Of a stretch of 64,000 nucleotides of DNA, positions 7,955 to 16,589 are shown in pieces. Origin of the DNA: Burkholderia cepacia ATCC 25416 (GTDB lineage Bacteria; Pseudomonadota; Gammaproteobacteria; Burkholderiales; Burkholderiaceae); NCBI RefSeq assembly GCF_001411495.1, contig NZ_CP012981.1, positions 248,001 to 312,000 on the forward strand, written 5' to 3'. The number at the start of each line of letters is the position of its first letter. Positions within the stretch are counted from its first letter, which is position 1. Under the pieces are notes generated by a model. That model was not told the origin of the DNA, searched no databases, and saw nothing but the letters and a program-made list of their open reading frames with translations. The position numbers and the translations under genes are program-made.

Positions 7955-8375
7955 GGGACTCCGGGCGGAAGCGGACATGCGCCGCACATCCGGCGATCGT
8001 ACCCGCCGCCGGCGCGCGCGGCTATCGCGGAAACCCGTAGCGTCGCCGTGCGACGCCCCCCCTTTCACGAACGGGTTCCGGCCCGAATTGGAACGATGCC
8101 GCAGCGCACGAAATCCGTGCATCGTCCGTCGGCCCGGCCGCGCGGGCCTGCCCGCCGCCGCCCCTGCCACGCGGACGTCGCCGCGCGCAACGCGCAAACG
8201 TTCAAGCCGCAGCGGCGCGCACCATCTCGGCGCGGCGCCCGTTGCCGCGCATCACAGGCATGCACGTTGCGTCGACGCATCTCGGTAGTCGACGCCCTTG
8301 GCAGCCCGCTGCGGAGGACTACACTAATCCTTAATGGGGTGCGGCCGGAGCCCGCGCCTTCAGGGAGACGCCGCC
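7955..8375. other. Intergenic region, divergent, no gene seen
   Basis: This 420-base spacer separates the leftward MAPEG gene from the rightward PBP1-like gene. Frames open here have arginine-rich shadow composition and no start context. The only element I can support is a promoter near its right end. Confidence 0.5.
8298..8325 (+). promoter_or_regulatory. Candidate promoter of PBP1-like gene
   Basis: TTGGCA and TACACT are separated by 16 bases, about 50 bases before the ATG. Both hexamers are close to sigma70 consensus for a G+C-rich genome. Confidence 0.45.
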
Positions 8376-11300
8376 ATGAATCGGCCGCTGAATCGTATCC
8401 TGCCGCGCGTGACCGGTCCCGCATCGGTCTGGACGTGGGTCAAGTGGTCCCTGCTCGCCGCGCTGCTGATCGCGGTGGCGATCGTCGCGCGGCTCGTGCA
8501 GAGCGAGATCGAAACGTCCCGGCTGCAGGCGCACTACCTGTCCGATCTCACCCGCGACGTCGGCTACACGCTCGAGGCGGGCCCGAGCGATCGCATCCGC
8601 TTCCCCGCGAACGGCCCGTACGACCAGCGCCTCGGCTACGCGATGATTCCGGCGTTCCAGGAACGGCTGCTCGCGCGCGGCTTCGTCGTCGGCAAGCAGG
8701 CGCGCGATTCGCAGCGGATGCTGTCGATCGGCGATCGTGGGCTGTTCCTCCCGTTCGAGGAGAAGGACCAGGCGGGCCTGACGCTGTTCGACTCGACCGG
8801 CGCACCGCTGTTCGCGACCGTGTTCCCGCAGCGCGTCTATGCCGACTTCGACAGGGTGCCGCGCGTGATCGTCGATTCGCTGCTGTTCATCGAGGATCGC
8901 TACCTGCTCGACGCGAACGAGCCGAACCGCAACCCGGCGATCGACTGGGGGCGCTTCAGCCGCGCGCTCGCGGATCAGGCACTGCACGTCGTCAACCGCC
9001 ACCAGGCGCGCCCGGGCGGCAGCACGCTCGCGACGCAGATCGAGAAGTTCCGCCATTCGCCCGAGGGCCGCACCGCGACGCCGCCCGAGAAGCTGCGGCA
9101 GATCGCGTCGGCGTCGGTGCGTGCCTACCTGAACGGCCCGCAGACGATGCTCGCGCGCCGCACCATCGTCGTGCGCTACCTGAATTCCGTCCCGCTCGCC
9201 GCGCGGCCGCACATCGGCGAGATCACCGGCATCGGCGACGGCCTCGCCGCGTGGTACGGCCGCGACTTCAACGACGTGAACCGCATCCTGTCCGCGCCGA
9301 CGACGGGCGACAACGTCGACGAACAAGGCAAGGCGTTCCGCGAGGTGCTGTCGCTGATCATCGCGCAGCGCGCGCCGTCGTACTTCCTCAATCGCGGCTA
9401 TCCGGCACTGGAACGGCTGACCGACAGCTACCTGAGGCTGCTGTCGAACGGCGGCGTGATCTCGCCGGCGCTGCGCGACGCCGCGCTTGCCGCGCAGATC
9501 GAACGCAGCGCGCCGCCGGCCGCCGTGCACGTGCAGTCGTTCGTGTCGCGCAAGGCCGTGACGTCCGCGCGCGCGTCGCTGCTGTCGGCGCTCGGCATCA
9601 GCGACCTGTACCAGCTCGACCAGTTCGACCTGCAGGCGACCAGCACGCTCGACAACGGCGTGCAGCAGGCCGTCGCCGAGCGGCTCGCACGGGCGTCGAC
9701 GCGCGACGGCGCGCAGGCAGCCGGCCTGTACGGTTTCGAGATGCTCGCACCGAAGGACGACCCGTCGCACCTCACGTACAGCTTCACGCTGTACGAACAC
9801 CGCAACGGCGCGAACCTGCTGCGCGTGCAGACCGACAGCGTGAACGAGCCGTTCGACGTCAATCGCGGCGGCCGCATCAACCTCGGCTCGACCGCGAAGC
9901 TGCGCACGCTGATCACCTACCTGCAGATCGTGTCCGACCTGCATGCGCGCTACGCGAACCTGTCGAACGCGGAGCTGGCCCGCGTGAAGCCCGACCCGAT
10001 CGACGGGCTGTCGCACTGGGCGCTCGACTACCTGTCGCATACGCGCGACCGCTCGCTGCAGGCGATGCTCGACGCGGCCGTCGAACGCAAGTATTCGGCG
10101 AGCCCCGACGTGTTCTACACGGGCGGCGGCGCACAGGTGTTCTCGAACTTCGAAAAGTCGGACAACGGCCGCATCCTGACGCTGCACGCGGCCTTCGAGC
10201 ACTCGGTCAACCTCGTGTTCGTGCGGCTGATGCGCGACATCGTCCACTACGAGACGCTGCAGGCGGCCGGCCCGTCGTCGTCGTGGCTCGGCGACCCCGA
10301 ACAGCGCCGGCATTACCTGCAGCAGTTCGTCGACGGCGAAAGCCAGGTCTACGTGAAGCGCTACTACACGCGCTATGCGGGCAAGGCGCCCGACGACGCG
10401 CTCGCGCTGATGCTGAAGGACGTGCGCAAGTCGCCGCCGAAGATCGCGACGGTGCTGCGCAGCGTCGCGCCGAACGAATCGCTCGCGTGGTTCGACGCGC
10501 AGATGCGCGCGCAACTGAAGGGCACGCCAGCCGCGACGCTGTCCGACGACGATCTCGCCAGGCTCTACGCGAAGTACGCGATCGACCGCTTCAACCTCAA
10601 CGATCGCGGTTATATCGCGAGCGTGCATCCGCTCGCGCTGTGGACGCTCAACTACCTGCGCGCCCACCCGGCGGCGCCGCTTGCCGATGTCCAGCGCGAC
10701 AGCCGCGACGCGCGTTTCTACACGTACTCGTGGCTGTACAAGACGCGCTACCACGCGACCCAGGACCGCCGCATCCGTCGCATGGTCGAACTGCGCGCGT
10801 ACGCGGAGATCACGAAGTCGTGGCGGGCACTCGGCTACCCGTTCGCGGAAGTCACGCCGTCGTACGCGGCCGCGATCGGCGCATCGGGCGACCAGCCCGA
10901 CGCGCTCGCGAAACTGATCGGCCTGATCGCGAACGGCGGCCAGAAAGCGCCGACCGAGACGATCACGCGGCTCGACTTCGCGAAGGGCACGCCGTACGAA
11001 ACGCGCTTCGTGCGCGCGGCCGCGCAGCCGCAACCGGTGCTGTCGCCCGAGATCGTCAACGTCGCGCACACGCTGCTGCGCGACGTCGTGCTCAACGGCA
11101 CCGCGCGCCGCCTCGCGGGCGGCTTCACGCTGCCCGACGGCAAGACGCTCGACGTGTACGGCAAGACCGGGACAGGCGACCAGCGCTTCAACGTCTACGC
11201 GCGCGGCGCGCGGCTGATCGAGTCGCGCAAGGTGAACCGCAGCGGCACGTTCGTGTTCGTGCTCGGCGACCGGTTCTTCGGGGTCCTGACGGCGACCGCG

Positions 11301-11483
11301 CACGAACCGTACGCGGCACGCTACGACTTCACGAGCGCGATGGCCGTGCAGTTGCTGAAGTCGATGGCGCCGGCGCTCGCGCCGCTGATCGAACGCCCGG
11401 CCGGCACCGGCACGCGCACCGCGGGCGCCGCACCGCACGCGGCAGCGCCCGCGACGGGTGCCGCGGCCGCGCAACCGTCCTGA
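8376..11483 (+). CDS. Class A penicillin-binding protein-like (transglycosylase/transpeptidase)
   Basis: The 1035-residue inner membrane protein has one N-terminal anchor (about residues 21-40) and a family 51 glycosyltransferase region (about 155-330). That region contains LLFIEDRYLLD, with Glu173 as probable catalytic acid, and ARPGGSTLATQIEK. The long C-terminal part contains the transpeptidase-type motifs STAK (505-508) and KTG (930-932). The canonical EDxxFxxH signature of PBP1 is altered (EDRYLLD), and the spacing between SxxK and KTG is larger than in PBP1a/b, so this is a divergent member rather than the main MrcA/MrcB. GGGAG precedes the chosen ATG; an ATG 14 codons upstream lacks one. 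It stands alone, with its own promoter candidate. Probable role: peptidoglycan polymerisation, perhaps specialised. Confidence 0.85.
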   Translation: MNRPLNRILPRVTGPASVWTWVKWSLLAALLIAVAIVARLVQSEIETSRLQAHYLSDLTRDVGYTLEAGPSDRIRFPANGPYDQRLGYAMIPAFQERLLARGFVVGKQARDSQRMLSIGDRGLFLPFEEKDQAGLTLFDSTGAPLFATVFPQRVYADFDRVPRVIVDSLLFIEDRYLLDANEPNRNPAIDWGRFSRALADQALHVVNRHQARPGGSTLATQIEKFRHSPEGRTATPPEKLRQIASASVRAYLNGPQTMLARRTIVVRYLNSVPLAARPHIGEITGIGDGLAAWYGRDFNDVNRILSAPTTGDNVDEQGKAFREVLSLIIAQRAPSYFLNRGYPALERLTDSYLRLLSNGGVISPALRDAALAAQIERSAPPAAVHVQSFVSRKAVTSARASLLSALGISDLYQLDQFDLQATSTLDNGVQQAVAERLARASTRDGAQAAGLYGFEMLAPKDDPSHLTYSFTLYEHRNGANLLRVQTDSVNEPFDVNRGGRINLGSTAKLRTLITYLQIVSDLHARYANLSNAELARVKPDPIDGLSHWALDYLSHTRDRSLQAMLDAAVERKYSASPDVFYTGGGAQVFSNFEKSDNGRILTLHAAFEHSVNLVFVRLMRDIVHYETLQAAGPSSSWLGDPEQRRHYLQQFVDGESQVYVKRYYTRYAGKAPDDALALMLKDVRKSPPKIATVLRSVAPNESLAWFDAQMRAQLKGTPAATLSDDDLARLYAKYAIDRFNLNDRGYIASVHPLALWTLNYLRAHPAAPLADVQRDSRDARFYTYSWLYKTRYHATQDRRIRRMVELRAYAEITKSWRALGYPFAEVTPSYAAAIGASGDQPDALAKLIGLIANGGQKAPTETITRLDFAKGTPYETRFVRAAAQPQPVLSPEIVNVAHTLLRDVVLNGTARRLAGGFTLPDGKTLDVYGKTGTGDQRFNVYARGARLIESRKVNRSGTFVFVLGDRFFGVLTATAHEPYAARYDFTSAMAVQLLKSMAPALAPLIERPAGTGTRTAGAAPHAAAPATGAAAAQPS

Positions 11484-11517
11484 CGGCAGTGCGTCCTGTC
11501 ATGCGCCGATGCGCCGC

Positions 11518-11865
11518 TCAGTGCGAGCGGCCGTCGTAGTGCGTGACCGGCAGCGCGTCGAGATCGACGCCTTCGAGACAGCGCACGTTGATCGCGACCA
11601 TCGCGGTGCCGTTCGGGTGGACGCCCTCGCCGAACGTGTGAATCCCGCAGCGCTTGCAGAAGCGGTGCTTGATCACGTGCTTGTTGAACATATAGGTGGC
11701 GAGATGCGCGTCGGGCGTGAGCAGCGTCATGTGATCGCGCGGCACGAACCACATCAGCGCACCCTTGCGCTGGCAGATCGAGCAGTTGCACGCCATCACG
11801 CCCTGCAGGTCGCCTTCCGCCTCGAACTTCACGTCTCCGCAATGACAGCTTCCGCGATAAAGCAT
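11518..11865 (-). CDS. GFA/CENP-V family zinc protein
   Basis: The 115-residue protein carries the cysteine pattern of the GFA (glutathione-dependent formaldehyde-activating enzyme-like) fold: Cys7 and Cys9 in SCHCG, Cys26, Cys28 and Cys31 in CNCSIC, and Cys70 and Cys73 in CKRCGIH, giving two zinc sites. The short length and the ending THYDGRSH are typical of the small bacterial GFA family. The exact reaction is unproven for most members; S-hydroxymethylglutathione formation by Gfa is the only named activity and has been disputed. It sits opposite the upstream PBP1-like gene, 34 bases from its stop. Confidence 0.88.
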   Translation of the reverse strand: MLYRGSCHCGDVKFEAEGDLQGVMACNCSICQRKGALMWFVPRDHMTLLTPDAHLATYMFNKHVIKHRFCKRCGIHTFGEGVHPNGTAMVAINVRCLEGVDLDALPVTHYDGRSH

Positions 11866-12020
11866 GGTCGTCTCCCGGTGCGGCCCGTGCGCGTCGGCGG
11901 CGCCCCGGCGGGACACCGTTGGCCATGCCGATCCAGGCGGGTACAGTAGCGCGCAGATGCGCCGCACGCAATGTCCGGCGGCGCCCTTTCCGCCCCCTGT
12001 CCGAACCAAGGAAAACCGTC

Positions 12021-12266
12021 ATGCTCGAAATGCGCCCCGGCTGCGAATGCTGCGACAAGGACCTGCCGCCCGATTCGGCGGATGCCCGCATCTGTACGTT
12101 CGAATGCACGTTTTGCGCGACCTGCGCCGACGACGTGCTGAAGGGCCGCTGCCCGAACTGCGGCGGCGACTTCGTCGTGCGCCCGCGGCGACCGGCGAGC
12201 CTGCTCGCGAAATACCCGGCGTCGACCGAGCGCATCCACAAGCCGGGCGGCTGCGCGAACGCCTGA
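12021..12266 (+). CDS. DUF1272-type small cysteine-rich protein
   Basis: The 81-residue protein has nine cysteines in its first 50 residues (positions 8, 10, 11, 25, 29, 32, 35, 44, 47), arranged as CECC, CTFECTFCATC and CPNCGG. The pattern matches small DUF1272 proteins, presumed zinc-binding and of unknown function. The start is the ATG in GTCATGCTCGAAATG, after AAGGAAAA, a plausible ribosome-binding site. An ATG 34 codons upstream would add arginine-rich sequence unlike the family. It is divergent from the GFA gene. Confidence 0.85.
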   Translation: MLEMRPGCECCDKDLPPDSADARICTFECTFCATCADDVLKGRCPNCGGDFVVRPRRPASLLAKYPASTERIHKPGGCANA

Positions 12267-12289
12267 CCGCGCCGCGCCGCCATTTCGCG

Positions 12290-12970
12290 TCACGACATCT
12301 CGATCCGCGCGCGCGTCACCGCGAGCAGCGCCGCCATCGCGCGGCGCGCACCGTCCTCGTCGCGCACGCGGATTGCGTCGCTGACCGCCGTGTGCTCGGC
12401 GAGCGATGCGTTGTACACGTCCGCGCGGCGCGCATTCAGGTGCAGCTGCGCCTCGAGCGTGCGATCGATCAGCGTGCCGAGCGGCACCAGCAGCTCGTTG
12501 CCGCCGGCCTCGAGCACGCTCAGGTGAAAGCGCAGGTCGGCGCGCACCCATTCGTCGACATTGCGCGCGGCGGCCATCGCGCACGCCGCGCCGTCGATCG
12601 CATCGAACGTTTCCGGTGTATGCATGCGCGCGGCGAGCGCGGCCGCGTATGGCTCGACCATCTCGCGCATCTCCTGCAGCTTCAGCGCAAATGCGAGCGG
12701 CGGCGCGACGCGCGCATACCAGTCGAGCAGGTCGGCGTCGAGCAGGTTCCATACGCCGCGCGGCCGCACGCGCGTGCCGATCTTCGGCCGCGACTCGACG
12801 AGCCCCTTCGACGTGAGCGTGCGCAGCGCCTCGCGCATCACCGTGCGGCTCACGCCGTACATCTCCATCAGGTCGGGTTCCCTCGGCAGCAGCGACTCGG
12901 GCGGGTAGTCGCCGCGCAGGATCGCCGTGGCGAGCCGGAAGGCCGTCTGTCCATGCAGGTCGCGTCGAAT
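12290..12970 (-). CDS. GntR/FadR-type regulator, probable D-galactonate repressor; no canonical start codon
   Basis: The product (about 226 residues) has an N-terminal GntR winged helix-turn-helix (GQTAFRLATAIL, then GVSRTVMREALRTLTSKGLV) and an FCD-type all-helical effector domain with metal-binding His residues. The first in-frame ATG (12868) lies inside the DNA-binding domain and would delete its first helix. Upstream of it the frame is open to a TAA at 12983-12985, yet contains no ATG, GTG or TTG. A GGAGA motif lies 7 bases before an ATT (start used here) and 4 before an ATC; a CTG follows. Either a rare start codon is used or the start was lost by mutation. It diverges from D-galactonate dehydratase, whose likely operator lies between them. 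Confidence 0.75.
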   Translation of the reverse strand: MRRDLHGQTAFRLATAILRGDYPPESLLPREPDLMEMYGVSRTVMREALRTLTSKGLVESRPKIGTRVRPRGVWNLLDADLLDWYARVAPPLAFALKLQEMREMVEPYAAALAARMHTPETFDAIDGAACAMAAARNVDEWVRADLRFHLSVLEAGGNELLVPLGTLIDRTLEAQLHLNARRADVYNASLAEHTAVSDAIRVRDEDGARRAMAALLAVTRARIEMS

Positions 12971-13025
12971 GATCGTTCTCCGTTATGCCGGTACCCGGGT
13001 GGTCCGGCTGCCCACTATCTGCACA

Positions 13026-13044
13026 ATAGTGATATTAATACTAT
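13026..13044. promoter_or_regulatory. AT-rich palindrome, probable GntR operator
   Basis: The site ATAGTGATATTAATACTAT is an imperfect palindrome with 5-bp outer arms ATAGT/ACTAT, in a strikingly AT-rich island between the divergent GntR gene and dgoD. FadR-subfamily GntR proteins bind such AT-rich inverted repeats. It lies about 90 bases before the dgoD start, where it could cover its promoter. Confidence 0.55.
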
Positions 13045-13136
13045 TTTTTATCGGCCTGCGCTAGGATAACCGCGAAAGCACGCGACCGCGCGCGGCGCCC
13101 GACTGCCCGCGCCGGTCAATCCTGGAGCCACGCATC

Positions 13137-14285
13137 GTGAAAATCACCCGCCTCGAAACCTTCGTCGTCCCGCCGCGCTGGCTGTTCCTCAAGATCGAAA
13201 CCGACGAGGGCATCGTCGGCTGGGGCGAGCCTGTCGTCGAAGGCCGCGCGCACACGGTCGAGGCCGCCGTGCAGGAGCTGGCCGACTACCTCGTCGGCCG
13301 CGACCCGCTGCTGATCGAGGATCACTGGCAGGTGATGTACCGCGCGGGCTTCTACCGCGGCGGCCCGATCATGATGAGCGCGATCGCGGGCGTCGACCAG
13401 GCGCTGTGGGACATCAAGGGCAAGCATCACGGCGTGCCGGTGCATGCGCTGCTCGGCGGCCAGGTGCGCGATCGCATCAAGGTGTATTCGTGGATCGGCG
13501 GCGACCGGCCGAGCGACGTCGCGAACAATGCGCGCGCGGTGGTCGAGCGCGGCTTCAAGGCCGTGAAGATGAACGGCTCCGAGGAGCTGCAGATCGTCGA
13601 CACCTACGACAAGGTCGAGCAGGTGATCGCGAACGTCGCGGCCGTGCGCGACGCGGTCGGCCCGCACGTCGGAATCGGCGTCGACTTCCATGGCCGCGTG
13701 CACAAGCCGATGGCCAAGGTGCTCGCGAAGGAGCTCGACCCGTACAAGCTGATGTTCATCGAGGAGCCGGTGCTGTCGGAGAACGCCGAGGCACTGCGCG
13801 ACATCGTCAACCAGACCAACACGCCGATCGCGCTCGGCGAGCGGCTCTACTCGCGCTGGGACTTCAAGCACATCCTCGCAGGCGGCTACGTCGACATCAT
13901 CCAGCCCGACGCGTCGCACGCGGGCGGCATCACCGAGTGCCGCAAGATCGCGACGCTCGCGGAGAGCTACGACGTCGCGCTCGCGCTGCACTGCCCGCTC
14001 GGCCCGATCGCGCTCGCCGCGTGCCTGCAGCTCGACGCGGTCAGCTACAACGCGTTCATCCAGGAGCAGAGCCTCGGCATCCACTACAACCAGGGCAACG
14101 ACCTGCTCGACTACCTGCGCAATCCCGAGGTGTTCCACTACGAGGACGGCTTCGTCGCGATCCCGCAGGGCCCGGGGCTCGGCATCGACGTGAACGAGGA
14201 GAAGGTGCGCGAGATGGCGAAGACGGGCCACCGCTGGCGCAACCCGGTATGGCGACACGCGGACGGCAGCGTCGCCGAGTGGTGA
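13137..14285 (+). CDS. dgoD: D-galactonate dehydratase
   Basis: The 382-residue enolase-superfamily enzyme has exactly the length of E. coli DgoD. The active-site residues fall at identical positions: metal and base residues Asp183 and His185 in [10 protein letters not shown], Glu209 in FIEEPV, Glu235 in ALGERL, His285 in LALHCPLGP and Glu310 in FIQE. It dehydrates D-galactonate to 2-dehydro-3-deoxy-D-galactonate, the first step of the De Ley-Doudoroff-type galactonate pathway, in the cytoplasm. GGAGCCACGC precedes the ATG. The kinase and aldolase of the pathway (DgoK, DgoA) and a transporter are not adjacent here. A divergent GntR gene and an AT-rich palindrome suggest substrate-inducible control. 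Confidence 0.95.
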   Translation: MKITRLETFVVPPRWLFLKIETDEGIVGWGEPVVEGRAHTVEAAVQELADYLVGRDPLLIEDHWQVMYRAGFYRGGPIMMSAIAGVDQALWDIKGKHHGVPVHALLGGQVRDRIKVYSWIGGDRPSDVANNARAVVERGFKAVKMNGSEELQIVDTYDKVEQVIANVAAVRDAVGPHVGIGVDFHGRVHKPMAKVLAKELDPYKLMFIEEPVLSENAEALRDIVNQTNTPIALGERLYSRWDFKHILAGGYVDIIQPDASHAGGITECRKIATLAESYDVALALHCPLGPIALAACLQLDAVSYNAFIQEQSLGIHYNQGNDLLDYLRNPEVFHYEDGFVAIPQGPGLGIDVNEEKVREMAKTGHRWRNPVWRHADGSVAEW

Positions 14286-14300
14286 GCGCGATGCGCGGCG

Positions 14301-14366
14301 TGCGCGCTGAGTCGCGCTGAGTCGCGCTGAGTCGCGCTGAGTCGCGCTGAGTCGCGCTGAGTCGCG
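14301..14366. repeat. 10-bp tandem repeat after dgoD
   Basis: The unit GTCGCGCTGA is repeated five times without change (14311-14360), with a one-mismatch copy before (TGCGCGCTGA) and a partial copy after (GTCGCG). It starts 16 bases after the dgoD stop and ends before the terminator, so it lies in the 3' untranslated part of the dgoD transcript. Such perfect short arrays usually vary in copy number by slippage. Confidence 0.9.
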
Positions 14367-14383
14367 GCAAGTATCGATACGAG

Positions 14384-14411
14384 AACGGCTGCCCGACAGG
14401 CAGCCGTTTTT
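14384..14411 (+). terminator. Rho-independent terminator of dgoD
   Basis: The 10-bp stem AACGGCTGCC/GGCAGCCGTT with a 5-base loop continues into a run of T residues. It lies about 100 bases after dgoD, beyond the tandem repeat. Confidence 0.8.
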
Positions 14412-14499
14412 GCATGCCCGGCGCGGCGCCGCGCACATGGCGAATGCACGTGGCGGATGCGCGTCGGCGGCCTTGCGTCGCGCCGCGCGCAACCGGCCG

Positions 14500-15432
14500 T
14501 CAGCCGAGCGCCGCGAACCCCGGCACGCTGAACGACAGCACCGCGGCCGCGACGAACACGCCGATCATCGTCAGCGCCTCGAGATGCAGGATGTTGCGGA
14601 ACGTGTGCGCATCCTCGGTCGACGCGGTGCGGCGCAGGCGCGGCAGCGCCGAGAAACGGTTCAGGCCGCCGAGCACGAGCGCGAGCGCGACGAGCAGCAG
14701 CTTCAGCAGCAACACGCGCCCCCACGTGCTGCCGTCGAGCGGCGCAAGCGAGCCGCCGAGCCCGCGGATCGCATTGAGCGCGCCGGTGCCGAGCACGAAC
14801 ACGACCGCGACGATCGACGTACGCGACAGGTGCTGGCCGATGCGGATCAGCGCGCCGCGCGCAACCGACGACCCGAGCGCCGGCAGCACCGCGAGCCCGC
14901 CCGCGAGCACGAGGCCGCCCCACACGGCGGTCGCGAGCAGGTGCAGCGTCTGCACGCCGACCGCCGCGGACAGCGCGCCCGTATCGGCCGCATGGCCGAG
15001 CGAGGCCTTGCCGGCCGCGACCACGATCACCGCGAGCCACAGCACCGCGTGCGCGGCCGGACCTTCCGGCTTCGCCAGCGCGACGATCGCGAGCACCACG
15101 GCGCCGGCGAACGCGACGCTCCATGCGAAGCCCGTATGGGTCTGCGTCAGCATCACGGGAATCGCGGCGAACGCGCCGCCGAGCCCCGCGCCGCTCATCG
15201 TCGCGGCCTCGTAGACGAGCCAGCCGAGATCCGCGAGCACCAGCGCCAGCGCCGCCGCAACCAGCGAATGTTGCGCGCGCAGCCACGCGGGATGGGACGG
15301 CGCGACGACCGGGCGTGCACCGTCCTTGCCGAGCCATGCCTTGAGCAGCGCCGAGCCGACCGCCATCGCGAACGCGCCGTCCATCAGCGCCGCGAGCGCG
15401 ACCTGACCGATCCACAAGCTGTCGAACTTCAT
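14500..15432 (-). CDS. copD: CopD-family copper resistance membrane protein
   Basis: The 310-residue protein has about eight hydrophobic segments separated by short loops. It includes the CopD-type core with THTGFAWSV, LGHAADTGALSAAVGVQTLHLLATAVWGG and the closing helix region LHLEALTMIGVFVAAAVLS, whose histidines are typical copper ligands. CopD proteins sit in the inner membrane and help take up or handle copper with CopC. No copC lies next to it; the gene stands alone, divergent from a cytochrome c gene. The start is the ATG before MKFDSLWIGQ; the open frame extends further upstream but without family character. Confidence 0.83.
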   Translation of the reverse strand: MKFDSLWIGQVALAALMDGAFAMAVGSALLKAWLGKDGARPVVAPSHPAWLRAQHSLVAAALALVLADLGWLVYEAATMSGAGLGGAFAAIPVMLTQTHTGFAWSVAFAGAVVLAIVALAKPEGPAAHAVLWLAVIVVAAGKASLGHAADTGALSAAVGVQTLHLLATAVWGGLVLAGGLAVLPALGSSVARGALIRIGQHLSRTSIVAVVFVLGTGALNAIRGLGGSLAPLDGSTWGRVLLLKLLLVALALVLGGLNRFSALPRLRRTASTEDAHTFRNILHLEALTMIGVFVAAAVLSFSVPGFAALG

Positions 15433-15817
15433 CGCGCACACCCTCCCGAAAGCGGCAGGCCGACGAAGCGGCAACGGGACGGACAGCGTGAGGAAGGCAA
15501 CGGCACGGTAGAAAACGTCATCGATGAATCCGGAAACGGGAGAAATGACTGGACCTGCGGCGGAGGCGGCGCCGCGCGACCCGCGAGTGTACGGTCTTCG
15601 ATGGTGAAAACGCACGCCGGTTCACACAGGTGCGGCGCAATGCGCGTCAAATTGTCGCAAGTCGCAAACGGACAGGAACCGATGTCCTTTTGCCAAATAG
15701 CCGTCATTACCCATCGATGATAGAATGCCGCGTCGCAGCAGCCCGGCTGCCTTGCCGTCATGCGCCGAGCCGATCGTAGCCCGGACAGGTCCCCGTCGAA
15801 TAAACATGGAGTCTCGT
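15433..15817. other. Divergent spacer between copD and cytochrome c genes
   Basis: This stretch of about 385 bases has no supported gene. Its right half has lower G+C content (around TTTTGCCAAATAGCCGTCAT and GATGATAGAATGCC), where the promoter of the cytochrome genes is expected, but the hexamer spacing I can find is not convincing. Confidence 0.45.
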
Positions 15818-16570
15818 GTGTCTTCAAGACGCCTCTTCCGTCCGCTGCTCGCCGTTCTGATGTTCGGCGGCGCGGGCCTTATGAGCGCTGCCCAAGCGCA
15901 GACCAAGCCCACGGAGCAAGCGCACGCCCAGCAGGCGCCGCTCAAGGCACCCGATACCATGGCCGAGCGCGTGCGCGGCTGTACGGCCTGCCATGGCGTC
16001 CATGGCCAGGGTACGGACAACGACTACTTCCCGCGTCTTGCCGGCAAGCCGGCCGAGTACCTGTACAACCAGCTCGTCAACTTCCGTGACGGCCGGCGCA
16101 AGTACCCGCCGATGAACTACCTGCTGACGTACCTGAACGACGACTACCTGCGCGAGATGGCCGAGCACTTCTCGGCCGAACGCCCGCCGTACCCGACGCC
16201 GGCGAAGCCGACGCTGCCGGCCGCGACGCTCGCGCGCGGCAAGCAGCTCGTCACGCAAGGCGACCCGTCCCGCAAGCTGCCGGCCTGCGTGGCCTGCCAC
16301 GGCGCGACGCTCACCGGCATGCAGCCGGCGATCCCGGGCCTGGTCGGCCTGCACGCCGACTACCTGAGCGCGCAGATCGGTGCATGGCGCTCGGGCAACC
16401 GCCACGCGAAGGCGCCCGATTGCATGCATGAAGTCGCTTCGAAGCTTTCCGACGAAGACGTGACGGCCGTGACCGCATGGCTCGCCGCGCAACCGGCGCC
16501 CGCCAACCCCGTGCCGGCTCCGGCGCGTTCGATGAAGACTCCGCTCGCCTGCGGCAGCGAACCGCAATAA
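15818..16570 (+). CDS. Dihaem cytochrome c (cytochrome c4-like), periplasmic
   Basis: The 250-residue protein has an export signal ending near SAAQAQ and two class I haem c sites, CTACH (about residue 55) and CVACH (about 155), in two similar halves as in cytochrome c4. Two starts are possible. GTG at 15818 has GGAG six bases upstream and gives VSSRRLFRP; ATG at 15806 would add MESR but lacks a Shine-Dalgarno. The stop is 19 bases before a trihaem cytochrome gene, so the two are probably cotranscribed and pass electrons between a periplasmic or membrane dehydrogenase and the terminal oxidases. The dehydrogenase is not encoded here. Confidence 0.87.
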   Translation: MSSRRLFRPLLAVLMFGGAGLMSAAQAQTKPTEQAHAQQAPLKAPDTMAERVRGCTACHGVHGQGTDNDYFPRLAGKPAEYLYNQLVNFRDGRRKYPPMNYLLTYLNDDYLREMAEHFSAERPPYPTPAKPTLPAATLARGKQLVTQGDPSRKLPACVACHGATLTGMQPAIPGLVGLHADYLSAQIGAWRSGNRHAKAPDCMHEVASKLSDEDVTAVTAWLAAQPAPANPVPAPARSMKTPLACGSEPQ

Positions 16571-16589
16571 GGCAAGGGAGACAGACACA

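Noticed and set aside
7736..11539. Very long open frames on both strands across the PBP1-like gene
   Set aside because: They are arginine/alanine-rich shadow frames of the real gene, a usual effect of high G+C content; only the PBP frame has domain motifs.
12021..12283. Minus-strand continuation of the GFA gene frame over the DUF1272 gene
   Set aside because: The plus strand carries the cysteine pattern and Shine-Dalgarno; the minus frame is a shadow.
14304..14366. CRISPR array
   Set aside because: Units are directly adjacent 10-mers without spacers; the same holds for the 8-bp array at 58822-59005. No cas genes are present.
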